A DNA stretch of 20,190 nucleotides from an uncultured candidate division WWE3 bacterium (GTDB taxonomy: Bacteria; Patescibacteriota; WWE3; UBA101185; UBA10185): the NCBI GenBank assembly GCA_938004185.1, contig CALKWN010000072.1:1-20190 (forward strand). Direction: 5' to 3'. The translations under genes were made by a program, and so were the position numbers. This document shows positions 11,999 to 20,139 of the stretch, one piece after another (the first letter of the stretch is position 1; the number at the start of each line of letters is the position of its first letter). Under the pieces are notes generated by a model that was given only the letters and a program-made list of their open reading frames with translations, did no database searches and had not been told where the DNA came from.

Positions 11999-12366
11999 GC
12001 AACGAACAACTTGATGAGTTTAACCCCCAAGCTAAGGATCCGGCGCCTCGGGTATCTCTGGCCGACATTGAGGCAAATATTGCTAGTGAATACTACTTCA
12101 CGGCAGGGCACGGTGTGGAGGGTGCCATGGCGCGCAGTGAGCTGTGGGCTCGGTATGATGATGCAAATCACGGGGCCGATAGGCTTCGTTTGCTGACTTT
12201 CTGTGTTCTCATCCTGCGCAACGGCTTCACCGTGACCGGTGAGTCGGCTTGCGTTAGCCCGGAGAATTTCGATGCCGGGGTCGGCCGCAAGATCGCCCGG
12301 CAGAACGCTGTAGCGAAGATGTGGCCGCTCATGGGATACGAACTGCAAGAGCGGCTAAGCCGCTAA
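11995..12366 (+). CDS. Phage N4 gp49 / Sf6 gene 66 family protein
   Basis: 123 residues. RVSLADIEANIASEYYFTAG and LLTFCVLILRNGFTVTGESACVSPENFD followed by GRKIARQNAVAKMWPLMGYEL are the defining blocks of the Phage_gp49_66 family. These small proteins are widespread in phage genomes and have no established function. The gene is complete and starts within the end of the previous one (ATGA at 11995). It is the last gene before the packaging promoter. Confidence 0.85.
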   Translation: MSNEQLDEFNPQAKDPAPRVSLADIEANIASEYYFTAGHGVEGAMARSELWARYDDANHGADRLRLLTFCVLILRNGFTVTGESACVSPENFDAGVGRKIARQNAVAKMWPLMGYELQERLSR

Positions 12367-12403
12367 GCCCAAGGCAATAAAACCTGGCTAAGTTTGAAAT
12401 GGA

Positions 12404-12432
12404 TTGACATCCCCCGGTTAATGTGATATTAA
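12404..12432 (+). promoter_or_regulatory. Promoter for the packaging and virion module
   Basis: TTGACA (12404-12409, perfect), 17-base spacer, TGA followed by TATTAA (12427-12432, 4 of 6 with an extended -10). The predicted start near 12439 gives a leader of about 30 bases before the GTG at 12469. Confidence 0.7.
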
Positions 12433-12457
12433 CGCGTGAATCGCACACATTAACCGG
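12414..12457. promoter_or_regulatory. 12-bp inverted repeat overlapping the packaging promoter, operator candidate
   Basis: CCGGTTAATGTG (12414-12425) and CACATTAACCGG (12446-12457) are perfect inverted repeats 20 bases apart. The left arm lies between -35 and -10; the right arm lies just past the predicted start. RNA made from this promoter would lack the left arm, so the repeat probably acts as DNA, as a paired repressor or activator site, not as an RNA hairpin. Confidence 0.65.
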
Positions 12458-12468
12458 AGCCTTCTCCA

Positions 12469-13053
12469 GTGGCCATCAAGAAAGCCACCCCTGGCCGACA
12501 ATCCCGATCCTTTGACCAGTTCAACGCCCGCCACCTGGCTAGGCAGTATTGCGCAGACGCAATCGCTGAGGTGGCCAGGATTGCCATGGGGCGCCGCACG
12601 CTTGACACCCACATCGTTGAATTCAACAGCAAAGCCGACTCCTTACTACGTGCCCTGAAGTCCAGAAAGCTTGACGGGCATAGCGCGGCTGAGCAGCTTC
12701 AGCACCTCGTCAGTCGGGTTAACTGCCCGCCGGGGGACAGCGACATTATCCGAGCCAGTGACATCCTCCTTAATAGGGGGTGGGGACGCCCTACCAATGA
12801 GGGACTGGATTTTGAGGCATATATTGGCATGGACGATGAGAAAGCCCGTGAGCACGTTCAAGCGGCTCTCGTGGCAAGGGCAATTCAAGGAGACGTGGCT
12901 GCCCAACAAGCGTACCTGAGACTGCCAACTAAGCTGGAGGTTGGAATCCTCGGCGACGAACAATTAGATGCGGGTCTGCTCGATGAATCAGAGCTGGCTC
13001 TTTTTCTATCCTTGGTTGAGAAGATGCGACCATCACAAATAGACAAAGGTTAG
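12469..13053 (+). CDS. Putative terminase small subunit
   Basis: 194 residues from a GTG with GGAG (12456-12459) 9 bases upstream. It is first in the packaging operon, two genes before TerL, the usual small-terminase position. The N-terminus is basic and helical (RQSRSFDQFNARHLARQYCADAIAEVARIAMG). ASDILLNRGWGRPT (about residues 97-110) resembles a phrase in small-terminase-like phage proteins. The C-terminal half is acidic and helical. Small terminases recognise packaging sites, but the HTH is not clear, so the call rests mostly on position. Confidence 0.5.
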   Translation: MAIKKATPGRQSRSFDQFNARHLARQYCADAIAEVARIAMGRRTLDTHIVEFNSKADSLLRALKSRKLDGHSAAEQLQHLVSRVNCPPGDSDIIRASDILLNRGWGRPTNEGLDFEAYIGMDDEKAREHVQAALVARAIQGDVAAQQAYLRLPTKLEVGILGDEQLDAGLLDESELALFLSLVEKMRPSQIDKG

Positions 13054-13056
13054 GTC

Positions 13057-13782
13057 ATGCCAACTAATATACGGGGCGCCCTTCACCTCCTGGATCAGTT
13101 TGCCAAGCTGTTAGGCAAATCTGAACCTAACATGGCCCGGGCTGAGCAACTAATTCAGGCCATGCCCCACGCTACTGAGGTATACGCCCCGAGCACCCTG
13201 GCGCGGGCAATCCAGAACACCCCTGAAGGGAACCTTCTAGGAATTACCCCGAGTGAATTTGGGCAACTGGCCGTGGAACCCGGAAACCAACTCAACCCTG
13301 ACCGGATTGAGCAATACTACCAGCTCCTGACTCAGGGCAATGGGGACCGGTTCCCGACGATGCCATTCCTTGCTGTAGAACAATACCCAGACGAGTTCGC
13401 CCAGGTCTTGGGGCATGATGGGCGACATCGGAATCTGGCCTTAGCGCGGCGATACGGTGAGGGTGTTCCGTTCCCTGTCCGACTTGAATCGTTCCTGGAG
13501 GGCAAGCGGTCCCCCTACCGAATTGAAGGGCCGAGCCTGGTGAGTGAGGCCGATGAGGACGAGTTCCTCGATTTGATGAGTAAACCCCGGTTTGCAGGGG
13601 GCGGTTTCGTTCGTGGAGCGCTGAGTGCAGTAAAAACCTCTATGAAAGGGGCTGATGAGGCCGAAAAATCGCATGGCAGGGCCAGCAAACGCGAGAATCT
13701 GGGTGACTTGGTGCCCGCCCCCTCTGAAAATCGCCAGAAGACGGGCGCCCTGAAGCAGCTCCGTACCTTGGGTTCTCAATAA
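13057..13782 (+). CDS. DGRHR-motif protein between terminase subunits
   Basis: 241 residues starting 3 bases after the previous stop. FLAVEQYPDEFAQVLGHDGRHRNLALAR (about residues 104-131) has the GHDGRHR pattern of ParB/sulfiredoxin-like nucleotide-binding folds. Such domains occur in phage polyvalent and head-associated proteins. SKPRFAGGGFVRGALS (about 175-190) carries an AGGG-V motif that recurs in the gene at 15393. The last 50 residues are basic and likely disordered. It may be packaged or assist maturation, but this is inference. Its position between TerS-like and TerL genes suggests co-expression with packaging. Confidence 0.55.
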   Translation: MPTNIRGALHLLDQFAKLLGKSEPNMARAEQLIQAMPHATEVYAPSTLARAIQNTPEGNLLGITPSEFGQLAVEPGNQLNPDRIEQYYQLLTQGNGDRFPTMPFLAVEQYPDEFAQVLGHDGRHRNLALARRYGEGVPFPVRLESFLEGKRSPYRIEGPSLVSEADEDEFLDLMSKPRFAGGGFVRGALSAVKTSMKGADEAEKSHGRASKRENLGDLVPAPSENRQKTGALKQLRTLGSQ

Positions 13783-13786
13783 AACC

Positions 13787-15385
13787 ATGAAATTTTCTGC
13801 CCAGGAGCTGAATTCACTCGCGAAAACGGTCGAAAAAGAGCGTGCTAGGCGCTCGTATCGCTCGCTGGTGGATTTTTCCAGACGTGCCTGGCAGATAATC
13901 GAATCGCGAGGAAACTACCGTCACAACTGGCACATTGAAGTCATCACGGAGCACCTTGAGATGGTGTTCCGCCGGGAGATTCCCAACCTCCTGATGAATG
14001 TGCCCCCGGGCGCCATGAAGTCCATTCTCACGTCGGTGATGTTTCCGGCTTGGGGGTGGACTTTGAAACCCGATGCCCGGTTCTTGTCCGCGTCCTATGG
14101 TCAGGACTTGTCTACCCGAGACGCGCTGAAGTCGAGGGTCATTATCGAGTCGGATTGGTACCAAGACCTATGGGGAAGTGCGGTGCAGATAGACCGAGGT
14201 CAGAACCAGAAAACCAAATACCAGAACACTGCCGGGGGGTGGCGAATGGCCACCTCTGTAGGGGGTCGAGGTACAGGTGAGCATCCGGACTACAAAATTA
14301 TCGATGATCCTCATAATGTGCGTGAGGCCGAGTCCGACACCGAACGGGAAACTGGTATTGACTGGTATGACCTTACAATGTCGTCTCGGGGGGTGGCCCG
14401 AGATGCCGCTGATATTGTCGTCATGCAGCGACTCCATGAATTGGACCTCTCTGGCCACATCATGAAGAAGCCCGAGTTTGAGACTGAGTGGGAGCATATC
14501 TGTATTCCTATGCGATGGGAGCCTAACAGATATACCTCTACTGTTGGTGAAGACCCCCGGGAAGAGCCCGGTGAGCTGCTGTGGCCGGAGCTTTTCAGCG
14601 AGCGAAAGGTCAAAACCCTTGAGACAAACCTGGGTGAGTACGGCGCGGCAGGGCAATTGCAGCAGAGACCCGCGCCCCCGGGCGGGGGTATTCTCAAAAT
14701 TAAGCACATTCAGAAGTGGCCAAACCACCGACCTTTGCCCGGTTTTGAGTTAATTATCCAATCTTATGACACTGCGTTCAAAGAACCGACGAAAAATGAG
14801 CTGAAAAAGGCTAAACCAGACCCGTCGGCATGCTCAACCTGGGGTATTTTTGAGATTCCGGGCCAAAACGGGGGCCGTGGAATCATCCTGCTGGACGCGT
14901 GGGCTGAGCATTTGAGCTATCCTAAGCTCCGGAAGAAAGTCATCAACGACTGGAAGGCCTTCTACGGTGGCAGCGATAATGACTCACGCCGGGGCAAGCG
15001 GGCTGATGTTCTCCTGGTGGAGGACAAGGCCAGTGGCCAATCGCTCATTCAGGATTTGCATAATGCCAACATTCCAGTCGAAAGCTATAACCCTGGAAAG
15101 GCGGGCAAGACCGAACGTGCTCATATTGTGGCCCCGTTGTTTGAGCTGGATGTGCTCTATATCCCCGAAAGCTCAGCCCGACCTGGGGAGTTCATCTCCT
15201 GGGCTAAGCCCCTGGTGGATCAGGTTGAGAAGTTCCCCCACGCTGAAAATGATGATTTGACTGATACGCTCACTCAGATGCTGATGTATGTCAAGAACCA
15301 CCGCCTCATTGAAATGCCTATCTACGAGGATGATGAGGAGGAATTTGAATCCTCTAACGATAGTCGGGGCAACCCGTACTCATGA
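13787..15385 (+). CDS. terL: Terminase large subunit
   Basis: 532 residues: the ATPase-nuclease that pumps DNA into the prohead. A Walker A variant NVPPGAMKS lies at about residues 71-79 and Walker B YKIIDDPH at 169-176. VVMQRLHELDLSGHI (211-225) fits the coupling region. The RNase H-like nuclease shows IIQSYDTAF (acid D328), LLVEDKASGQ (E412/D413) and AENDDLTDTL (D489/D490/D493), giving the metal-binding acids. QLQQRPAPPGGG (290-301) marks the hinge. The domain set matches the Terminase_6/gp17-like group. No clear Shine-Dalgarno site lies before the ATG at 13787, which follows the previous stop by 4 bases, so coupling is likely. Confidence 0.93.
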   Translation: MKFSAQELNSLAKTVEKERARRSYRSLVDFSRRAWQIIESRGNYRHNWHIEVITEHLEMVFRREIPNLLMNVPPGAMKSILTSVMFPAWGWTLKPDARFLSASYGQDLSTRDALKSRVIIESDWYQDLWGSAVQIDRGQNQKTKYQNTAGGWRMATSVGGRGTGEHPDYKIIDDPHNVREAESDTERETGIDWYDLTMSSRGVARDAADIVVMQRLHELDLSGHIMKKPEFETEWEHICIPMRWEPNRYTSTVGEDPREEPGELLWPELFSERKVKTLETNLGEYGAAGQLQQRPAPPGGGILKIKHIQKWPNHRPLPGFELIIQSYDTAFKEPTKNELKKAKPDPSACSTWGIFEIPGQNGGRGIILLDAWAEHLSYPKLRKKVINDWKAFYGGSDNDSRRGKRADVLLVEDKASGQSLIQDLHNANIPVESYNPGKAGKTERAHIVAPLFELDVLYIPESSARPGEFISWAKPLVDQVEKFPHAENDDLTDTLTQMLMYVKNHRLIEMPIYEDDEEEFESSNDSRGNPYS

Positions 15386-15392
15386 GGTAGCC

Positions 15393-16304
15393 ATGGACCG
15401 ACAAGAATGGATTGAAGCGCTGGACATCCTGCTTAAAGAACGACAGGCGAATAGCGACTACGCTGATGAGCTCCATAGAGTCAATCGAGCTAACCAGGTG
15501 GAATATCCTTCAACAGATGATCCCTGGTTTGTTCCGAAGATGATTGGCAAGGGGGCTCTTCAGTTTCTCCGGGACGATGAGGAACTGAATCGGGACTCCA
15601 AGACCAAAATCCTGGGCACGGAGGTGGGAACGCCCAGCCTAAAAGAAGGCCTTATGTTTGCACTCCTCCCCCTGCTGGGACCAATTCCTGAGGCCTTGGG
15701 GATGGGGTTGGCAGCTCGGGCGGGTTCGGGGGCCCTGTTAAACACCGCGGCCTCACTTCCATTTTACGCCATGGACCCCGATCAGGCCGACCCCCTCATG
15801 GACGCGGCTATGGGGGCTGGAATAGGTGCAGCGGGATTTCCGGGAATGGTAGTAGGGGGCGCCCTTAGCTGGTCCCCGGAGCTTGAGGCCGGCTTATCTG
15901 GAGATGATCGAGGGCCTTCCACCTTTGACCCAACGCAGTATCGCCGGTTTGGTCGTAATTGGGAGCCCTTCGAGTATGCCGGCGGGGGTTTAGTGCGCGC
16001 CTTAGGTAAGCAGCTCCAGGAGTGGGCGCAAGATAATCAGAAGGCGTTCTTGGACCATTCGTTTGAAGACTGGTTGCCCCTCACCGGGGATCATATACTC
16101 GAAGCTGAGGACCTGGCTAGAAAAGACCTGGAGAGGTTGATGACGACTGACCCTTGGTCAGTGATCCGGGGTAAACGATATGCTGAGGGTGGGCGGGTTG
16201 TCGACTCCCGGTTGATTATTCGTCAATTTGGGGGTAAAATAAATGACGGGAGTCGCGTAGGACCTAAGGAAATTATTATGCAATATGGAGGCCAATATGC
16301 CTGA
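15393..16304 (+). CDS. Glycine-rich hydrophobic protein with AGGG motifs
   Basis: 303 residues from the ATG at 15393 (GAGGT upstream); the frame is open further left but there overlaps terL. The N-terminal 80 residues are charged. Residues 87-160 are hydrophobic and Gly/Ala/Pro-rich (FALLPLLGPIPEALGMGLAA, AAMGAGIGAAGFPGMVVGGA), like a glycine-zipper membrane-active region. YAGGGLVRA (195-203), YAEGGRVVDS (263-272), RQFGGK and MQYGGQYA repeat a short aromatic-AxGG-V pattern also seen at 13057-13782. Between TerL and portal, it may be an internal head or DNA-ejection protein; that is inference. No family recognised. Confidence 0.55.
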   Translation: MDRQEWIEALDILLKERQANSDYADELHRVNRANQVEYPSTDDPWFVPKMIGKGALQFLRDDEELNRDSKTKILGTEVGTPSLKEGLMFALLPLLGPIPEALGMGLAARAGSGALLNTAASLPFYAMDPDQADPLMDAAMGAGIGAAGFPGMVVGGALSWSPELEAGLSGDDRGPSTFDPTQYRRFGRNWEPFEYAGGGLVRALGKQLQEWAQDNQKAFLDHSFEDWLPLTGDHILEAEDLARKDLERLMTTDPWSVIRGKRYAEGGRVVDSRLIIRQFGGKINDGSRVGPKEIIMQYGGQYA

Positions 16305-18969
16305 TGCGGGCGACCAGCCGGAGCTGCTGGACGAAGGTACCTCGCTGCTTGAGGAGTTGATTGAGAACGAAGATGGCAGTGTAACTATCTTGGGACTTAG
16401 CGGGGAACTTGAAGATAGTGAGTTTGAGGCCAACCTGGCGGAGAGCATGAGTGAAGCCCAGCTGGATAAGGTTGCCCTGGAACTGCTCGACTTGATTGAC
16501 ATTGATCGAGAGTCCCGCACCCGTCGTGATGAGCAGTACGCGGAAGGCCTGCGGCGCACTGGTCTTGGTGATGAGCTTCCAGCTAAGGCGGACTTTCCAG
16601 GGGCCAGTGACGCGGTCCACCCGGTGTTGGCGGAAGCCTGTGTTGATTATTCATCCTCCATGGTGAAGGAGGTGTTCCCCCCTGACGGTCCGGTGAAGAC
16701 CAAAATCTCGGGATACGATGAGGACCCCGACAAGCTGGAACGTGCTGAGCGCAAGCGCGACTTCCTCAACTGGCAGCTCACTGAGCAGATGCCGGAGTAT
16801 CGCTCCTCCTTAGAGGTGCTGGCTACCCAACAGCCGCTTGGTGGCTCCCAGTTCCTTAAGTTCTGGCATGATCCGGTTCGTAATCGGCCGTGCTGTGAGT
16901 TTCTTCCCATTGACCGGGTGTTCCTGCCTTTCTTCGCTACGTCCTTTGATACCACCCCTCGGGCCACCTTGATGGTGACCATGACTGAATCGCAATATCG
17001 TAAGCGGGTTCGGTCGGGGCTGTACCGTGATGTGGACATCCTGGCCCCCAGCCTGTCTCCTGACGGTACCTCCTCTGAGGCCGCCAACGACAGCATTGAG
17101 GGTAGATCTAGCGATGCTTACAATGAGGATGGCCTTCGTACGGCCTATGAGGTCTATGTTGAGTACGAGCTGGAGGAAGACGAAGACCCGCTGCCGTACA
17201 TCATCACCATTGATGAGCATTCCCAGAAGGTGTTGTCAATCTACCGCAACTGGGATGAGCAAGACTCGGCGAAGGAAAGGCTAGAATGGATTGTTGAGTG
17301 GCCGTTTATTCCGTGGAGGGGTGCCTACGGCATCGGCTTGTACCACTTGATCGGAGGTCTTAGCAAAGCCGCCACTGGTGCGCTGCGTGCACTGCTGGAC
17401 AGTGCCCACATCAACAACTTTCCGGCGGGCGTCCGACTGAAGGGGGCGGGCCGTGGTGCTGGGCAAACGATCCGCTTGAGTCCTACCGAGTTGGCTGAGA
17501 TCGAGGGGTCAGCTGGGGTGGATGACATTCGGAAGCTGGTGATGGGAATGCCGTTCAATCCGCCCAGCCCGGTGCTGTTCCAGCTGCTGGGGTTTGTGGT
17601 TGAGGCCGCCAAGGGCGTGGTTGCTGTTGCCGACGAGAAAATTGGTGACGCTACTAATCAGATGCCCGTCGGCACCGCCCTGGCGCTCATTGAGCAGGGG
17701 TCGAAGGTCTTTTCCGCCATTCACGCCCGCCAACACGTAGCTCAGGCTCGGGTGTTGAAGATCCTCTGTCGCCTGAACGCTCAGAATTTCGACGAAGAGA
17801 TTCAGATTCGTAGGTTTGGTCAGGTGATTGTTACCAGGGAGGATTTCCTGGATAGCTCTGACATTGTTCCTGTGTCCGACCCCAACATCTATAGTGAGTC
17901 TCAGCGATACGCTCAGATTCAAGGGGTGCTGCAGATGGCAGCTGACCAAACTGTGGGCTGGGATCGGGTAGCAATCTACCGTCGGATGCTCCGCATTATG
18001 CACGTGGATAATCCTGATGAGTTGCTGCCCCCACAACCCGACCCGGTGTCAGCTGACCCCATCACGGAGGTGGTAGCAGCCATGTCGGGGCAGCAGGTTA
18101 AGGCTCACCCGCAGATGCCTCACTTGCAGCATATCCACGAAGAGTTGGCCTATGTGCTGGACCCCGTTTTCGGGGCTGCCAATCCTACCAACATGAACCC
18201 GGGGTTTCAGGTAATCATGTCTGACGTTAAGCAACATCTTCTCTTCCTGTTTCAGCAGCTAAAGACTCAGGCCACCCAAATGGCCACCCAGTCGATTATG
18301 CAAGTCGTGATGCAGAAGTATGCTGGAACCGACCCTGAGGTAGCCCAACCAGCTATTGAGCAAGACATGCAGAGTCCTCCTGTGCAGGGGGCCATTCAGC
18401 AACAGACTCAAAACTTATACCAGCAACAAGTGCAGGGCCTTCAAGGACTGGTTGAGATGATGAGTCGGGCAGATGAGCTGGTTAAACAGCGGACCCCGCA
18501 GCCCCCTCCGCCACCCGAGATTGGTCTACAGCTTCAAGTGGCTCAAATGGAGAATCAGCGCCGCACTCAGCTGGATCAGGCCACCCTCCAGCTGAAGGGG
18601 CAACAGCAGCAGCTGGATCAGCAAATGGATCAGTATCGGCTGCAGATGGAGAGTCAACAGCAGTCCTTCGACCAGCAACTGGCCCGGGTCGGTCAAAGCC
18701 TTGAGACTTTTGCCTCCCAACATGCACAACAGGTTGAAACTCAGAAGAACCGGGAGGATAACCAGCAACATCAGATGACTGAGCTGCTGAAGAATCATGA
18801 GGATAATCAGACTAACCTCCTGATGGAGCAGATGAGGCAGGAAGGCCTGCAGAGTCGTAATGAGCTTCAAGAGTCGATGAAGGCTTATCAACATCAAATG
18901 GATAGACTGGTTCAACTGCTCGATATGAGAACTAACGGCAATGAGAACTTTAACCCAGTTAAGGAGTAA
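16297..18969 (+). CDS. Portal protein, P22-like, with long Gln-rich C-terminal extension
   Basis: 890 residues. I prefer the ATG at 16297 (GGAGG 5 bases upstream) over 16285, which has no ribosome site. The portal forms the dodecameric DNA channel at one head vertex. KADFPGASDAVHPVLAEACVDYSS (about 97-120) then PPDGPVKTK is a strong signature of long podovirus portals. The body (to about residue 640) has the mixed alpha/beta pattern and an acidic stretch (YELEEDEDPLPY). From about 640 to 880 it is Gln/Glu-rich coiled coil (QLKGQQQQLDQQMDQYRLQM, HQMTELLKNHEDNQ), well beyond the usual length of the family. P22 portal also has a C-terminal helical barrel, which this could extend. The start overlaps the previous stop. 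Confidence 0.85.
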   Translation: MPDAGDQPELLDEGTSLLEELIENEDGSVTILGLSGELEDSEFEANLAESMSEAQLDKVALELLDLIDIDRESRTRRDEQYAEGLRRTGLGDELPAKADFPGASDAVHPVLAEACVDYSSSMVKEVFPPDGPVKTKISGYDEDPDKLERAERKRDFLNWQLTEQMPEYRSSLEVLATQQPLGGSQFLKFWHDPVRNRPCCEFLPIDRVFLPFFATSFDTTPRATLMVTMTESQYRKRVRSGLYRDVDILAPSLSPDGTSSEAANDSIEGRSSDAYNEDGLRTAYEVYVEYELEEDEDPLPYIITIDEHSQKVLSIYRNWDEQDSAKERLEWIVEWPFIPWRGAYGIGLYHLIGGLSKAATGALRALLDSAHINNFPAGVRLKGAGRGAGQTIRLSPTELAEIEGSAGVDDIRKLVMGMPFNPPSPVLFQLLGFVVEAAKGVVAVADEKIGDATNQMPVGTALALIEQGSKVFSAIHARQHVAQARVLKILCRLNAQNFDEEIQIRRFGQVIVTREDFLDSSDIVPVSDPNIYSESQRYAQIQGVLQMAADQTVGWDRVAIYRRMLRIMHVDNPDELLPPQPDPVSADPITEVVAAMSGQQVKAHPQMPHLQHIHEELAYVLDPVFGAANPTNMNPGFQVIMSDVKQHLLFLFQQLKTQATQMATQSIMQVVMQKYAGTDPEVAQPAIEQDMQSPPVQGAIQQQTQNLYQQQVQGLQGLVEMMSRADELVKQRTPQPPPPPEIGLQLQVAQMENQRRTQLDQATLQLKGQQQQLDQQMDQYRLQMESQQQSFDQQLARVGQSLETFASQHAQQVETQKNREDNQQHQMTELLKNHEDNQTNLLMEQMRQEGLQSRNELQESMKAYQHQMDRLVQLLDMRTNGNENFNPVKE

Positions 18970-18974
18970 CCACC

Positions 18975-19304
18975 ATGTCTAAGTTTGTAGACAATACCAC
19001 CGGCTTCGAGACATTAACCTTGCGTAACCAATCACCCCTGATTTACGCTGGTAGTAATTGTGGGTACGGGCTCATGCCTCCCCATGAGTTCAAGTTGGGG
19101 GCGCGACTTGAGGTTGGCTCAGCAGCAACCGTGGAGGTCTATACCTCTTCGGACAACTTTGTTACCAAGAACCTGGTAGCCACTTTTGACCTGGATACCC
19201 CGGGTGAGTGGGTAACCACTGGACGGCTGGTGAGTGATGACCTAACGATTCGAGGTCGGGTAGTTGAGAGCGGTGTGACCGTTTCTTTAGTTATTGGAGG
19301 GTAA
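18975..19304 (+). CDS. Small beta-rich protein, possible virion component
   Basis: 109 residues with AAGGAG (18960-18965) before the ATG at 18975, five bases after the portal stop. The sequence alternates strands (FETLTLRNQSPLIYAG, GARLEVGSAATVEVYTSSDNF, LTIRGRVVESGVTVSLVIGG) and looks like a small beta sandwich, as in head decoration or fibre-base proteins. No family recognised, so virion location rests on its place between portal and the collagen-like gene. Confidence 0.55.
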   Translation: MSKFVDNTTGFETLTLRNQSPLIYAGSNCGYGLMPPHEFKLGARLEVGSAATVEVYTSSDNFVTKNLVATFDLDTPGEWVTTGRLVSDDLTIRGRVVESGVTVSLVIGG

Positions 19305-19309
19305 GAAAA

Positions 19310-19906
19310 GTGGGTACTGTAACTTTAACGGTGAATATTAGAAGCCAAGCTGAGGCGGTCTTTAATCCTGACACCGGGGAGACTGAAATAATTGGCCCGA
19401 ACGGTCAGCCGATTAGTGTGGGAGGTGGTGCAGGTATTCAACCCGATGCTACCGGTACACTAGCTGGTCGTAGCTCTCATGATGGTGAGGCAGTTGGGTT
19501 TGTCTACCTCGCCACAGACCAGAACCCAGCTCAATATTTTTTCCGTGAAGGTGCGGCTGGAAACTGGTCCCCTGCGGTTGAAGTAAAAGGTGATGTAGGG
19601 GCCACTGGAGCCACCGGGCCACAAGGCCCACAAGGTCCGACGGGAGCCACTGGAGCACAGGGGCCACAAGGTGATGTAGGGGCCACTGGAGCCACCGGGC
19701 CACAAGGCCCACAAGGTCCGACGGGAGCCACTGGAGCACAGGGGCCACAAGGTGATGTAGGGGCCACTGGAGCCACCGGGCCACAAGGCCCACAAGGTCC
19801 GACAGGGGCCACTGGGCTGGCTGGAGCTGATGGAACTACGATCTACGTAGGCTCCAGTGCGCCGTCAAATCCTGTGCTAAATCAACTGTGGGTGGATATA
19901 TCGTAA
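19310..19906 (+). CDS. Collagen-like virion or fibre protein
   Basis: 198 residues from a GTG with GGAGGG (19296-19301) upstream. Residues 1-93 form a beta-rich head that includes FVYLATDQNPAQYFFREG. Residues 94-175 are an unbroken Gly-X-Y run (GDVGATGATGPQGPQGP...), which should form a trimeric collagen-like triple helix. The last 23 residues (TTIYVGSSAPSNPVLNQLWV) are a small end domain common after phage collagen repeats. Such proteins form head or tail fibres. The stop overlaps the next start (TAATG). Confidence 0.75.
   Translation: MGTVTLTVNIRSQAEAVFNPDTGETEIIGPNGQPISVGGGAGIQPDATGTLAGRSSHDGEAVGFVYLATDQNPAQYFFREGAAGNWSPAVEVKGDVGATGATGPQGPQGPTGATGAQGPQGDVGATGATGPQGPQGPTGATGAQGPQGDVGATGATGPQGPQGPTGATGLAGADGTTIYVGSSAPSNPVLNQLWVDIS
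19589..19803 (+). repeat. 81-bp tandem repeat in the collagen-like gene
   Basis: Identical copies at 19589-19669 and 19670-19750, and a third that matches for 53 bases from 19751 before diverging. Each unit encodes 27 residues of Gly-X-Y. Identity at the DNA level points to recent duplication. Assembly of such repeats from short reads may collapse or misjudge copy number. Confidence 0.9.
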
Positions 19907-20139
19907 TGGCTGACGATACATACCAGTGTGACAGCGGAAACCGAATTTTTGCCGGGCGTGTGCAATTCGCGCACGGGGCGCTGCTCGATTTGATCGCTGC
20001 AGCGCCCGCGGCTTCGTGGGTCAGAGTCAATACAAACAGGATCGACAGCCAGTTCCCGGCGGCGGACTACAGGCCCTTGTTTAACGCGGGGCCGGGCAAC
20101 CCGGCGAAGATCATGGAGGCGTGGTCTGGGTTCGCGTGG
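19906..20139 (+). CDS. Putative virion protein, cut by contig edge
   Basis: 78 codons from the ATG at 19906 (TAATG overlap with the previous stop), open up to the adapter, so the C-terminus is missing. The protein contains WVRVNTNRIDSQFPAADYRP and PAKIMEAWSGFAW. A similar NTN...PAKI...AWS-FAW phrase occurs, as far as I recall, at the start of phage proteins that continue with Kelch-like blades. That recollection cannot be tested here, so the call stays tentative. The codons look more GC-rich than in the preceding genes. Confidence 0.5.

Noticed and set aside
12350..12364. AGCGGC-TAA-GCCGCT hairpin at the end of the gp49-family gene
   Set aside because: No T-run follows; it may be incidental, so I do not call a terminator.
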